A DNA stretch of 64,000 nt from Schistocephalus solidus (GCA_017591395.1 WEDG01002553.1:124001-188000); one strand, 5' to 3'. Counted from the stretch's first letter, positions 1 to 12,952 are shown. Program-made: numbers and translations. The notes: a model not told the origin generated them from the sequence alone.

Positions 1-499
1 CTCTCACCTGTGGCTCCTCGAGTTAGGTTCTTCCCAGCGGCCACACCCCGGAGCAGCAAATCACGACCAGCAGGGCTAAACCAGGTGAGGGTCTCCGGTG
101 TTGTGCCTCCCACCCGGTATGTCCTGACTCCCGAACTTCCCACCTCCCCTCCCTCTCAAAAAATCTACGGTGGGGGCGACGAAAAGTAACCCGTAGGCGG
201 CCAGACAACTCAGGTCGTTCTCCCCACTAAAACAAATCAAAACTGACCCATAGTGAAGTTCGGCAGCCGTCACAGGATGTCCAAGCAACCCTATTTAGGG
301 ATAGCACTGCTTGCCCCTCCCCTCATGGAGGAGGGAGAAGCTGAAAATATGCCCTAAAGTGCTGGAGTCTCACGTCTTCTGCAGCCGGCAGCTCCGCAGA
401 TCACAAAATACGTAGTCGTAAAACTCAAACAAACAGCAATACCCCCGTCCCCATCCCCCTCGCCACTTCTCCAGGCTGCTCAGGTGAGTCCACTCACGC

Positions 500-1320
500 T
501 AGCAGCCTAGAATCATTCGTTCCGCACCCCAGACAATCCCTGGAGCAACCGGCCTGAACGGAGGACAGCTAGTCGATCGGGAACTGGCGCGCTACAACAT
601 GGACACTGCTACTCTCAGCAAGATCCGATTCTCTGAGCAGGGTCAGCCGGAGGAAGTGGGTGCTGGCTAAACCTTCTTCTGGAGTGGCCGGTCAAAGGCA
701 GAGTGACGTTGGTGCTGCCTTTGCCATCCGGAACGACATCGTGGGATTTCTGCACTGTCTGCCGTAGGGTATCAATGGTCGCCTGATGAGCTTCCACACC
801 TGCCTCTTCTGGGACACAAGTTCGCCACCATCCGTCAAATTCACGGCTCCCTAATGAGCCCAGCGAGGCTCGGAGTGCGGCTAAGGATAAATTCTCCTAG
901 GACCTGCACGCCCCTGCGCTGTGCCGAGAGGTGGATAGGATTGGTGCCCGCTTGGTGACTTCCAGCGCCCACGTCTGAACGGACCACGCTGCCTGGTAGA
1001 GAGTGCTTGGTCCCCACAGTCCCGGTAGCTGTAACGATGACGGCCTCCTTCTTCTGCGAGCCTGTGCGGAAAAACTGTCTCCTGCTGACCTACACCTTCC
1101 TTCGTCTTCCGATGCGGGAAAAGGCCACGTAGATGCACCATCGGTCGCGGCACTGGCAGATGCTGGACTATGTTCTCGTCCGGAGGCGAGATCGACAGGA
1201 CATGCTCGTAACCAAGGTGATCCGCAATGCCAATGGTTGGACATATTACCGCCTCGTCATCTCCCGGATGAGGCCCCGACTGCAACCCCGACGATGGCCC
1301 CAAGATAAGCGGCCGCCATG
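500..1320 (+). pseudogene. Family A LINE endonuclease domain, broken
   Basis: Fragments in shifting frames resemble an AP-endonuclease-like LINE domain. At 585-640 a stretch reads ELARYNMDTATLSK, the conserved region before the metal-binding glutamate. At 640-790 it reads FSEQGQPEEVGAG, then a stop, then TFFWSGR. At 1040-1130 it reads NDDGLLLLRACAEKLSPADL. At 1133-1321 an open frame reads HRSRHWQMLDYVLVRRRD and then RLVISRMRPRLQPRR, the C-terminal end of such domains. At least two in-frame stops and several frameshifts occur, so it cannot make an enzyme. Confidence 0.75.
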
Positions 1321-1673
1321 TTAGTTAAATACTCTTTTGTTAAATTTGTTTGCTCACTGTTTTGATTTCAGCAACCAAAGAATCGAGAAAACTGGAGAAC
1401 CTGCATGCTCCAGATAATAACGGCACCATGGAAACACGATGGTGCCAACTTCGAAATACATCCAGTCCACCGCCCTCAAATTCATCGCACGCGCACGCCG
1501 TCAACACCATGACTGGTTTGACGACAATGACGCGGACATCAGCAACTTACTCGCGGAGAAGAATGGACTACACAAAGCCTGCATAGACCTTTGGACTGAC
1601 GCCACATAAAGCAGCCTTCTTCAGATGCCGGTGCCTTGCACGGCAACGGATGCGGGAGATGTAGGATGCCTGG

Positions 1674-3310
1674 ATGAACCGAACGGCTGAGGAAATCCAG
1701 GGGTATGCGGACCGTGATGAAAGGAAAAGTTTTTTCAAAGCCATCGAGGCCATCTACGGCCCATGTATGAAGGGGACCGCAAAACTGCTCAGCTCTGACG
1801 GCACAACACTGCTGACAGAGAAATCGCAAATTCTGAAGCGCTGGGCCGAGCACTTCAGAAGTGTCCTTAATTACTCATCAGCCACCTCCGATGCTGCCAT
1901 TGATCGGCTCCCTCAAGTGGACACGAACATTGACCTGGATCTGCCGCCTTCCCTACCAGAAACCATCCGGGCGGTGCAGCAGATTTCCAGTGGTAAAGCA
2001 CTGGGATCCGACACAATCCCACCGGAAGTCTACAAGCACGTGGGCCCCGACTGATGGCATCAATGAAAACAATCTTGCAGGAGATGTGACGCCAAGGACA
2101 AGTTCCTCAGGATTTCAAAGACACGACCATCGTCCATCTCTACAAACGGAAGGGGAACCGGCAACTCTGTGATAATCACAGAGGCATCTCGTTGCTCAAA
2201 ATCGCCGAGAGGATCTTAGCCCATATCCTTCTCAATCGTCTGAACGGTCACTTAGAGCATTACCTGCTCCCGGAAAGCCAATGTGGCTTCCGCCGACACC
2301 GCGGGACAACCGATATGATATTTGCCGCCCGCCAGCTACAAGGGAAATTCCAGGAGATGCGAACTCACCTATACACTACCTTCATGGATCTGATGAAAGC
2401 CTTTGACACGGTGAATCGCGACGGACTGTGGAAAGTCATGCAGACATTCAGCTGTCCTCAGCGGTTCACGCACATGGTGCGTCAGCTTCATCACGGGATG
2501 ACGGCTGGCGTCACTGAAAACTGGACGGTATCCGAATCATTCGCAGTGACCAACGGAGCGAAGCAAGGCTGCATATTTGCTCATGTTATCTGCTATGCTG
2601 ATGGATGCCTACCGTGATGAACTGCCTGGGATCCGTATCGCCTATAGAACTGACGGATACCTTCTCAAAAATCGGTGTTTGCAGGCTTCAACGCGCGTGT
2701 TGACAACTACAGTCCATGGCTTGATTTTCGCTGACGACTGTGCCTTTAACACCGTGACGGAGGAGGACATGCAAAGGAGTACGGATCTCTTCGGTGCAGG
2801 CTGCGCCAATTTTGGATTAACAATCAGTTCAGCCGAAATGGTTGTCATGCACCCAGCGTGGAAAACCATGCTCCACAAATCAATGTCAATGGTGCTCAAC
2901 TCAAAAATATGGAAACCTTCGCTTATCTAGGAAGCACGATGTCGCGAAACACCAGAATCGATGATGAGGTTGCCCAACGGATCTCCAAAGCTAGTCAGGC
3001 CTTCGGCCGGCTGCAGGCCTCCGTGTAGAATTGCCACGGTATTCTCCTGAACACCAAACTTAAGATGTACTAGGCTTTCGTCTTGACGACACTCTGTTAC
3101 GCAGCGGAGACCTGGAGCATCTACTCGAACCAAGCCAGGAAGCTGAATCACTTCCATCTCAGCTGCCTCCGCAGAATACTGAAGCTGAGATGGCAAGACA
3201 GGATCCCGGACACGGAATTCCCTGGAGCGGACTGGAAACCACAGCATCCACGCCATGCTGAGGCAAATGCAACTGCGATGGAGCGTCCACCTGGTAAGAA
3301 TGGATGACGA
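1674..3310 (+). pseudogene. Family A LINE reverse transcriptase, broken
   Basis: Open stretches at 1674-2054, 2192-2617 and 2577-2930 carry the RT domain in order: LTEKSQILKRWAEHF linker; NHRGISLL and CGFRRHRGTTD; FMDLMKAFDTVN (palm motif A); AKQGCIFA (motif B); and FADD at 2727-2738 (motif C, catalytic aspartates intact). Thumb sequence follows (AYLGST at 2922-2940, then AETWSIY and [20 protein letters not shown] at 3104-3220). A small deletion joins motif B to the next segment near 2578, and stops lie near 2928, 3028 and 3070. RT copies LINE RNA at the target site; this copy is inactive. Confidence 0.85.
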
Positions 3311-3384
3311 GCGACTACCCAAACGACTTTTTTCTACGGAGATATCGCTACGGGTAGTCGCCGACAGGGAGATCGAAAATGGCG

Positions 3385-4396
3385 CTACAAGGACACTTTG
3401 AAGAAATCACTGAAGCAACTGCAAATCAACCCGGCGGCCTGGGAACACCGCGTCCAGGATAGACCGGCATGGAGAAGATCCGTAAAGACTGGTTCAGCAA
3501 TCCATGAGGCCAACAGGATCGCCACCGTCAAGGCCAAAAGAGAGACACGCAAGTCACCAGCGCCCCGGGCTAACACCGTCGATGCCGAGGCCCTGCCAAC
3601 ATGCCCACGCTGTCAACGCATCTTCCGCACGTGAATCAGCCTGGTTGGACATTTTCGGAAGCAATGCACCAACAATCTGACAATGCCAACTTCTACGTCA
3701 AATTCTGCTTACCCTCCTTCAGCCTCCCCCACCCTCACTCCTGGCATCAATTCCATCACTCCCACCATCATGGAGACCATATCCATCTACTCATCGCCTG
3801 TTAACCCCACGACCGCAACCACTAGCGCCTTCGCCTTCACTACCACCATCAGCGATGGCGACTCTCTCCTAAGCTGTCCTCAATGCGACCGCACATTCAC
3901 CTCACGCATCGGCATGGTCAGTCATTTGAAAATACATCGTACAGAGACTGGAGAACCAGTGCCTGGAGCACCAACACGCAGCAGAGATCGCCGTCTCCGC
4001 TGTCGTCACTGTCCTCGCACATTTACTCATCGCAGGTGCCTATTCGGTCACATGCACATCCATGACAGCGGAATTCACCACAAAGTCAACAACACTGATA
4101 CCCCATGAACATCCTCTGCTCCTCCCATTCCTACCACCACAGTCACCGTCACTACCATGAATGACATCCCCCCAGCCTTTACCGATTTATCCTGCCCACA
4201 CTGCACCTGCAATTTCAACTCACGTATTGGCCTGGTCGGTCACCTGCAAATCCATCGCACGGAGGCTGGTGAACCAGTGCCTGGCGCTCCAACATACAGT
4301 CGACGCGCCCACCTCCACTGCCCTCACTGCTTCCGCACATTTACACACCGCATGGGCCTATCAGGACACATGCACCTCCACCACAACCTGTGGTAA
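3385..4396 (+). pseudogene. Family A LINE C-terminal zinc-finger region
   Basis: Follows the RT in the same sense. It opens with a basic region (3398-3634, KKSLKQLQINPAAWEHR), then five C2H2-type modules. The first, CPRCQRIFRT at 3597, is interrupted by a TGA. Two lie in the frame 3683-4108 (CPQCDRTFTSRIG...H...H and CRHCPRTFTHRRC...H...H). Two more lie in the frame 4157-4396 (CPHCTCNFNSRIG and CPHCFRTFTHRMG). Spacing is C-X2-C-X12-H-X3-H. The linker RTETGEPVPGAP recurs in both pairs, so the last pair is a duplication of the one before, separated by a stop. Such fingers probably bind nucleic acid. Confidence 0.75.
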
Positions 4397-4504
4397 ACCA
4401 CCGGAGGCTTAGCAACGTCAGTGCGCACTATCTACACTAATATAAAGACAACACCCCCACCATCATCCTAATGTTCCTGATAAAATCCCGGTGTTCCTAG
4501 TAAC

Positions 4505-4985
4505 CGTGGCTTGGAAAACTGCCAATCTGACACTTACACCAGACCACGCTGTTGGCCCAGTGCATCTGCTGTGTGCGCCGAGTGGCTGACCAGTGGACTG
4601 GTAGTCAGACGGTGATGGCTCCTCCATATCCTCTGAGTAAGTGAACCCTGGTTTATGTGTTATGGGGGCAAGGTCGTGCTGGGGCGCGTGAAGACGGGTA
4701 CGCCGACCCGTCAGCCGATGTGCTCACTCCCACCTCAGACAACTGACTGGCTCAGATGGTGGTCTGATTGTGGGGGTGGGGGAGAGAGTGAGGTCAACAG
4801 ATCAGCGCATTTTCCTCACTATAAACAATCTGACGCGCTTGAAACTATCACGGTGCGCTAAAAAGCCGTGGCTTGGAAGGTTGCCAACCGATGGGATAAT
4901 TCGGACCGCGTGGTCAGCCCAATGTGTGTTGTGTGGAGTGGCTGACTGGCGGACTGAGAGCCAGGCTGTAATGGCTCCTTCTTAA
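4505..4985 (+). repeat. Imperfect direct repeat in the family A 3' region
   Basis: Two related blocks of about 120 bp, 4505-4625 and 4864-4985. Both start near GTGGCTTGG, share GTGGCTGACC/T and end near ATGGCTCCT. The repeat distance is about 359 bp. It is likely a tandem duplication within the 3' untranslated part of the LINE. Confidence 0.55.
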
Positions 4986-5299
4986 TGTGTTCTTTATGGC
5001 ACTCCCACTCTGTGGGATCCGATTCAGGTGTGTTGGTACACCCAGGGGCGGCTTCGGCCACGCCATCCACCTGCGCCCTCTCCCATCTCCGGTCTTCTTG
5101 ACTCTATCTTTACACCGACCTCATGTAGAGGAGGGAGGAGAGAGTGCGGTAGCTGCAGCGCAAGGCTACTATCATTTAAAACTAATTCACGTACAAGTCA
5201 CCGTCCCTGCACCACCCTTCCGTGGAGCATCCGCTGGACATCGTCGAAATCGACGGTCAAACTATCGGGTCAGATATACGTCAGACAATTAAGATAGCA

Positions 5300-8200
5300 T
5301 GGCAAGGCAGCATACTATCGATTTAAAGATTTACCACATTCAAAAACTCTACATAGTTAATAATTAAGTGTTTGGAGACGCTTTTGACATAATTTGTAAT
5401 CTAACTTCTTAAAGTGGCAAAAAAGGGCACTAGGAACCTTGTATTCCCGAGACTCTGTGCTTAGTTCCAGGGAAATTCGATGTAGTGCTAAGTATGGTTA
5501 GGGTTTGGGTTGAGGTAGGGGATAGATTTAGTCGAAAGACTCGATGAAATTTACCCTTTCTGAAATTTTGCGCAAGGTCACATGTTTATGCGCATTTGGA
5601 TTAACTACGTCCTTAAGGTGTTCATGCTTAAGGTTATTTTTTTCGGATGGGGCAGTTATTTTTTAAATTGAAGTTTTTTAAACGAAATAGAAACTACACG
5701 TTATTAGGACAAAAATACACAGATTGATATTTTTATGATATATGGCAAGTATAAATTGAAATTTTATCACAACAAACCATAAGCCCAAGGAATTAAAAAC
5801 ATTTATGAAGTATGAAATTTTACCCTATAAGAGCGTGATAGCCAATATAGCCCTACGGCACAATAAAAACAGGTTAACCAGTTTTCGGAGATTGCATTAC
5901 CTGAAGCAAATTAGCTCCAAAGACTTGCGATCTCGGTTTCTTTTCTCTTACATAAGGAAACCATGAAGGTATAATAAAGGGATAGTGGGACGAAAACCTT
6001 CCATTTTTTATCCTATCGTTTTGGAATCTACCTCGAATGCCGCATCTAAGACAAAATTATATAGGCAGAGCAATAGAGGAAGAGATACGCTTTATTTTGA
6101 GAGCATCAATTCAAAAGTTCAAGTAAAAGAGATAACACTGAAAGAAAACAAAGGATAGATAGTGTTCGAGAGCTGCAACTGTCAGTATCACAAATGGACG
6201 TCAATGAATGAGTCTCGATAATTTGCGCCAGAGATTCTTCCGTCAAAATGCTGTGAACTTCGTATGCATATGACCTCACTTTTGTAGTTAGAATGAATGC
6301 AGAGTGGTGAAGTGCAGTGTCTAATGAGCAAAATGGGCCAACCCATGGACACGTAAGGAAATTCAGATATAAATAGGGGACTCAAAAATGGCGGTTCGAT
6401 TTCAAAAGCATTTATTGGATAAACTTCGTAAATTCAGCAGTTAGTGCTTATGCAACCAAGAACTGAGGCCAAATCCAAATGGCTTCAACTTTTGGCGTGA
6501 AGAACGTCTGCGCAACCGTCAGCCGTCTTCTTATACCATTGGACACGGTGCTCGCACAAAAACGGAAGTCACACACAACGCCCTTGGTCATGTGGCTCCG
6601 GTAAGAAACGTATAGGGGGCATCTCCCGGAGGCGGTGGAATTATGAAAAAAGCAATTTTGTCAGACTTAGCGGTGTGCAGAGGGCCAAGCACGCAGTAAC
6701 AGTGAGAGGGAACAACGTCTCTCGAGTCATGGCTCATTTGATGCTAATCAAAACTCGATAATGCGGAAATTCTCAAGATATTTGAGAACCACCTGAACAA
6801 CGAACTGCATGACGAGTGGTTGATAAATAATTTAGTCAGTCAAAATGCGTACCAATGTGAGCAATAATCAACGTTGTGTTGTATTTCGGTGGTGTCGTAG
6901 GCTAATACTTATCCTTGACTGAGAATGCAAATTCGTGCGTCATTATCTAGGAGAAGAGAGTGAGATTAACTCGAGAGTTTTACCAACCATGACTTGCCAC
7001 ACATGAAAATGATTTTGTCTCCAGGTAAATCAGAAGAAGCATGGGGCGAGTAAGCACATATTTCTCTAAACGCTGATTTTTCGTCGATTTTAAAAGTTTA
7101 GGTTTGCATATTTGTGTGATGTAGTGCCCTAAATTGCTGTAAAAACGTCAATTGGCAATTCCTCGTTCAAAGGTCTCGGTGTTTCTGTCTTACTGTCAAA
7201 CTGATATCCACAAAATATATATTAAAGCATATGGAAACATACATTTAATTGATAGAGTTTCTGGTAATGCGTGGTTTATAAACGGAACGAATATAAACTT
7301 GATATTTTGCAATATCCTAGTATTTATAGAGCCAGTTTATTTGTGCAGTAACATTCATAGAAGCGAGCAGGAAAGTAACAAAATAAAACATGACTTCCAC
7401 TTCAAGAAACAAGTGTTCGTTCATTTGTGGCAGAAAATGTATCACTAGTGCTCAGGGAAGTAAAAAACAACTAACGAAACGTCAATAATTTTACCTTGAC
7501 GTCACACATAATAAAGTTACAATAAACAGAAATCTGCCAGGAAAATACCCACTTAAAGCGTTTTTAAAGAGACAAATTAATCAGGAAAGTGTTTTTAAAA
7601 GTTATTTGAGACTGATGCTTTGTGAAAGTTTGTTGTGGATGGCCAGTTTTCTCGACAAGGAAGTTTTGGGTTCGAATGATTTCAAAGTATTACGCCTACG
7701 CCATTTGCATTAGAAAGGATCTCTCCGAACTTATCACCTCTGTAGATCTGACTTAACACATAGAACACTATCTATGTTTGGCAGGAATAAGTTTAAACCA
7801 CAGAAAATCATGACGTTGTCGGGAGATTTTTAACTTCACCGGAAATAGTGAAAGCGAAATTTGAAAGAAGGAATGTCCTTTCAGCATCTACACTATAATA
7901 AATTTAAGATTGCACATGACAATTTTATTTAAATTTGTTCATCACTGGCCGGCACGCCAATATTTACCCTAGGATAAAGTTTATTCCTATGCAGTTACTA
8001 TTGTTGAAATCAAGCGATAACCCGCTTTCCGTATTCATCCTCCTCTCAAAAATGTAGAAAAGGTAAACATACGACCAACTCTTGTGAAATCGTTCTGGAA
8101 ACCATACCTAAAATGAACGTTGCTTGCTAATGGTCAAAATCGATACCGAAGAATGCTTGAACTGCGAAATTTACTATCGGACTATTTTTAAACGTTATTC

Positions 8201-11200
8201 TACATTTGCTGATTGATTTATTCGGTGCTATTGCTGTTTATAAAACTATTACTATAGCTTCAACCATTGCATCTATTTTCGGAACATACCGCTCTCCTGA
8301 AAACGTGATCATTTCACACGATCGTAATATTTATTTTACACTTACTGAAAGTTTTCGATTCGCTTAACGTCATTCATTACTATTCAAAGCCTTGTTTCAT
8401 TCTTTTATGGCAGTTTTCGAGTGATTAGCAACCATTCCGAGATGTCGGCAGCTTTCACCTACAGTATTTAGCAGTGTGAAGAGCGATTAGATCACACATT
8501 TTTCTGTTGTCTGCCTAGTTGAGACAGTGTGTCCACTTAGCAAATGGACTACAGGGCCGAAGAGGATGATTTTGGCATTGCATAACCAGTCAGACAATTA
8601 TCACACCAAATGCAGCTGTATTCAATGCATTCGGCACAGCCCACAGCCCTTATCTGGTTTTGTCTCTGATGAAAGTTTATCATTTTCGAGATTTACAACA
8701 TAAAGTATTTCATGTATGGACTCTTAAACCGGCCAACAACATGGCTGCGCCACCGGAAGCACTCGATACAGCCAACCTTAAATGTTCTGACCGGCTGCGT
8801 CCGATGTACCTCAGACAATGGACAAGTTAATCAAGGGTATCTTTAGCACCTTTCGCATCGTCATACTTTCAGATTACTTCTGATACCACGAGGAAACTGG
8901 GTTCGACGTACTTCAAAACAGATTTGTCCCCAATAAACGCAGCAGGGTCACATCATGAGCTTGAATTTATTTACATAGTCATAAAAGTAGCATGGAACCA
9001 GTTGGTAGTAGGAACATGTACGATGCCCAGGCAAGCTTTCACTCCTCCGTGAATTTGGCAGATGAAGACTGAAACTACGTGTAATAATACAACACTTGCA
9101 ACTATTCACTGCTCCACTCAAGTTAGCATGGAAAATAACAACTCATTAGCATGTTTTATTTCATCGAATAATCTATTATGGTTCTCGTGACGTATAAAAA
9201 TTGCTTTTGTAACCTACCCTATTACATTTATTTAATCGACATCGAAAGTGAACCTGAAGAGTGAGTAAGTTTCGCCTGTTGTGCGGCCTCTTTCACGCAA
9301 CGTGACACTCAAGTCCCGCTGTCACACCCTCCAAGTGCAATCTACATGAAAGCGTGGAAAGCTTTAGGGATTTCGTCATGCAAATTCACTTAGTTATGTG
9401 GTATGCGCTGATATTGCTTGGCACTGAAAAAACTTATGAACGTACAAATCATTTGCCTTGCCACGATTCAGGGCGTTGTTATATCACATGCCTCATCTGT
9501 CTGCGTAGATAACTCAGTGGTGTCTTCTTTTGTTGGCACACCCACCGCCACCAACAAGAGATTTCATGTCTCGAAACGTGGTTTTTTCGTTTTATGTGAA
9601 CACTTCGAGCAAATACACCATTCTTACAAAAATATAACGATGGCTCCCTGTCATTTATTTCGTTTGCACAGAATATCCCGTCGTCCAGTTTTAAAAAACA
9701 GAAATAAATGTAGACCAGAATTATGCATTGAAAAAACAAATGTTTATCACATCGTGTTTTCTGTAGTACCTAAGGTAATTTACAGTAGATTAACTAGCAC
9801 ACACACAAATCAAAAACGCACGTTGTGTTCCCACTTAAGGTGATCTTAGCTTTGCTTACCATTCTAGAATATTCTCTCGATAGGGCAGATTTTCACGTCT
9901 TGCATGCTTTTAGCCTGCAGACGAATAAGCGTCAGATTATTTTATAGTCCGGTTATATTATAAGTAACGCAAGACGAACTATAACATCCCCAAAGTAACA
10001 CCATCATAAAGCATCGAAGAAGACCTATCAAAATTGGAATTAAGCAGCGCCCTTAGCATTTTAAGTTCCATTAAATGTTCTCTAAAGTCCATTCATCCAA
10101 GCAGCATTTCTAAATTTGTAAAGCCTTTTTTGGTATCGTATAAACGCAGTACTATCAAAACTGCTATTTGATACACACTTAAGTCTTCCATTCTTTTTTG
10201 ATAAAAACATGAACTTACTTTTGCATTCTAGGTTAATTCTATCAAACATTCGATGTTTATATTACTATTGAGAAAATGAGTTACGAAGACTGCAATGACA
10301 TAGATAAGTCAGTTGGAAATCGCGGCTCCACCAGTCTACCTACAAAATGTCTTCACATACCCCAATACTCAAGACTTGATAAAAGATTCTAAAATAACAA
10401 ACTTTAATCTACATGTCGCTCTATGCCACTGCGCATTGCTTTATATGCTGACTTATACGAATTTGGTTTAATTGGGAATTAGTATCAGATAGCAGTTTGC
10501 GCATTTTTCTCTTAACGATTAGGTCAGTACCTCCGTGTTGTTACCTGGAAATTCAGCATTTGCATGCACTCATCTTGTTCATATTATGATTACCAAATTT
10601 CACGGTTTCCACTTCTGTTTAATAATACATTGAACATATTTACTTTTCTTTCTAAGTAATTAATTGGTTCCCTGAAGTTTTTAATTTCGAAAGTGCATAT
10701 CTTTAGACCCATTTTCATTAAAAAATAAATGTTTTGTTCTTTTAAATTTTTAGATGAACTGCATGCGCATTTTTGTACTGCTTCATGTTATAGGTGGTAT
10801 ATCCATATTACGATGCTTTATAGGAAGAACCTATTTTCGTACCAATTTTTCGCTTTCCTACCGTCCGATTTGATGTACATCGGAAGAAGTTGGCTATAAG
10901 CCTCTAATATTTTGATTAAATTAAGTTCGGGGACTTGGATCCGACAGAATTACAATAACGGGTGGGACGAAATTTATCTTAGCCTATTGATGTGTCTAAC
11001 GCTATGAAGCTGCCAACGTCCAAAGTTTTTCGAGCTATCTGAAAAGTTAAGTTGTCTGTGTTAAGTCAAGTAAGGTATATTTGATTTGTTAACTGATACA
11101 TTTCCTTTTATTTTATCAGACAAAAGTGTGTTCAGTTTTGCTAAAAGATTTAAGTGACACTTATTTAATTATTTTTATTTCCCGACTATATCTTTGTCTG

Positions 11201-11570
11201 AAAGGCTACGCCTGGAATTCTATGGCTTTTAACCGTGAAGGTTTGCCTGCGATGAACTCCATCATCCTTCGATTGATGCTTTTCTCCATGGTTAATTTAC
11301 TATAACGTAATATTTACAATACTTATGGTGCCAAATAAATATTATTTCAAAGAACTTTCGTATAGTATGGACTGCTCCACATCGAGTTGTTCTTTCTATA
11401 ACATGCCAAGATTCCATTTGCCCTCAGGAGCATTTCCATGTTTTAGACAAACGTGTCCGCGGATTTCGAATCATATTTCAGTCTCTAGTGGATCCACTTT
11501 ACCAAGTCTCATTCTGTTCTCACACAATCGCCCATTTACTCCAAGTCACTGGAAAAAATACATAAAATTG
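5300..11570. other. AT-rich spacer, no gene recognised
   Basis: Short open frames (for example 7152-7448 and 9418-9843) show no recognisable domain, no homologue elsewhere in the window and no supporting splice structure, so I do not call them genes. A stretch at about 9270-9370 resembles 16230-16335, listed separately. Nothing else was identified. Confidence 0.6.
9275..9345. repeat. Short dispersed repeat, copy 1
   Basis: The block from CGGCCTCTTT to ATGAAAGCGTGGAAAGCT matches the block 16238-16318 (CGGCCTCTTTTAC to ATGAAAGCGAGGAAAGCT), with diverged sequence between the conserved ends. It is same-orientation and of unknown nature. It may be a dispersed repeat or a remnant of the duplication that produced the two ENPP genes. 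Confidence 0.35.
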
Positions 11571-11575
11571 GCGTT

Positions 11576-11679
11576 TTAGCTCATATTAAAGGGCTCCTTC
11601 ATCGGTTTTTGACCTACATTTTGCAGAATGTGGTAAAGGAAAGCCAGAAAAATAAAACAGAGAGGTGACATCCTGTTTC
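11576..11679 (-). pseudogene. Orphan copy of the ENPP terminal exon
   Basis: On the minus strand, a splice acceptor (TTTCCTAG) is followed by an open phase-matched exon. It encodes G-N-R-M-S-P-L-C-F-I-F-L-A-F-L-Y-H-I-L and then a further 15 residues before TAA. It aligns with the last exons of ENPP-A (12953-13020) and ENPP-B (20206-20273), including the acceptor and the GNGM/GTGM start, but it lacks their stop codon position and so reads on longer. No exon 1-3 counterpart was found between 11680 and 12950. It could be a relic of a third gene copy or an alternative terminal exon for ENPP-A. Confidence 0.65.
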
Positions 11680-11699
11680 CTAGGAAACAGAGCATTTTC

Positions 11700-12950
11700 T
11701 TAAGAATTCAGAACTCCGTATATAATATCAAAAATAATCCCCACCTGTCCAAATTAAGCTACTGGTCACCCGTTTTACCATCAACAATTTAAAAGCGCAT
11801 ACGCTTGGTCTTTATGCCATGCTATCGAGTTTCGCAATTTATTTTTACCCTAGTTGGCTATATTCTAACATTTGATCAAAGGACCTTCAAAGAACTTGTA
11901 GTGCAACATAGGACTGGAAAGATTTCCGTTATGTTACCTGATTTTCAAACCATGGCAAATGATGCCAGAAGTTTAGTAATCTCAAAGCATTTGAACCCGT
12001 TTCAGTCTTAAGGGGACATGAATGATGGATTTCGGCTTCATTTATGTGCAGAAGCATGCAACTCGTTACGTGTGACAAACTTTAAAATGTGGTACCGATT
12101 AAGGAGTCTGAGCATCTAATATAAGTTTCATAATTTAATCCTCATTATTCACTTCCTCTACTTTTCCAATGTTGATCGTCGTATAAAGATGCGTCAGAAA
12201 GGTCAATTTGTTACGCTCAGTCATCGGTTTTTGATACGTAAGTACTTGTGAGCGCATTTAAATATTTGACACTCTCTTTTACATGGATGCACACCTAGCA
12301 ATTTCTTCTTCACAAGAAGAGCAAATTCCGCTCCGAAATTCAAAATCTGAAATGCTTATTATCAAACCAGTACATATTAAACAGATCCCTAATCAAAAAA
12401 AGCGTGCAATAGAATGCTACCTCAGAAAACAAAATTGTACAATTGTATCTCGCTGCAGTTAGCCTGGGGTCAGAGTTTGCGTTATCCCATTACTTTTAGC
12501 AAGCTTGGAAAAGTCGTAGAGTAATAACAAATCAAAGCATAACATTTATTGAAAAAATAATGCAAAAAATTGGTATTTTAGTCACTAAAAAGCGTTTCAA
12601 AATACGAAGCTTACTATCTGGAAGTCACTTTAGTATGTTTAGCTATCATAACAGTATTCCCGCATTTAAGCGATCGAATCCTTTCATCCGTTGAATCGAA
12701 ATTCACTAATGAAATTTTATTCTACCAGATAAAGTGCCTATAAAAACTCAACCTTATAATCATCTACGGATCTCACCCATGAAATTGTGTGCCATCACGC
12801 TAGTCCTATGTTTGATAGATGTCAGCTGCATTCTACCGAAAACCCGTGGTTCTGGCATATATAGCGTAAAAAGCAGAAAAAAATATATTGGCCGGAAACA
12901 TTTTTGTGTAAATGTAAACAACATATTTAGCAAGTCAACCAATATCATGT
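11700..12950. other. Spacer, no gene recognised
   Basis: Contains small open frames without recognisable content. It would be the 3' flank of ENPP-A, and I could not fix a polyadenylation site. Confidence 0.5.
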
Positions 12951-12952
12951 TT

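Larger units (their letters stand above)
1..5290 (+). mobile_element. LINE family A: decayed non-LTR retrotransposon with C2H2 zinc-finger tail
   Basis: A GC-rich block whose composition drops abruptly to AT-rich DNA near 5290. Reading the plus strand with frameshifts gives, in order, an apurinic-type endonuclease (about 500-1320), a reverse transcriptase (about 1674-3310), a C-terminal region (3390-3600) and C2H2 zinc fingers (3594-4390). A long non-coding 3' region with an internal direct repeat follows. Positions 1-500 look like 5' UTR, and the element may begin upstream of the window. Many stops and indels show it is dead. The clade is not assigned. Confidence 0.85.

Noticed and set aside
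881..1303. 140-codon minus-strand open frame
   Set aside because: It is antisense to the LINE-A endonuclease, whose plus-strand reading matches known domain motifs.
5498..5525. Degenerate TTAGGG-like run (TTAGGGTTTGGGTTGAGG)
   Set aside because: Only about three imperfect units, no array; too little for an interstitial telomere.
7152..7448. 98-codon open frame
   Set aside because: Composition like surrounding non-coding DNA and no recognisable motif.
9418..9843. 141-codon open frame in the spacer
   Set aside because: No recognisable domain, no paralogue, no splice or promoter context; probably chance in an AT-rich spacer.
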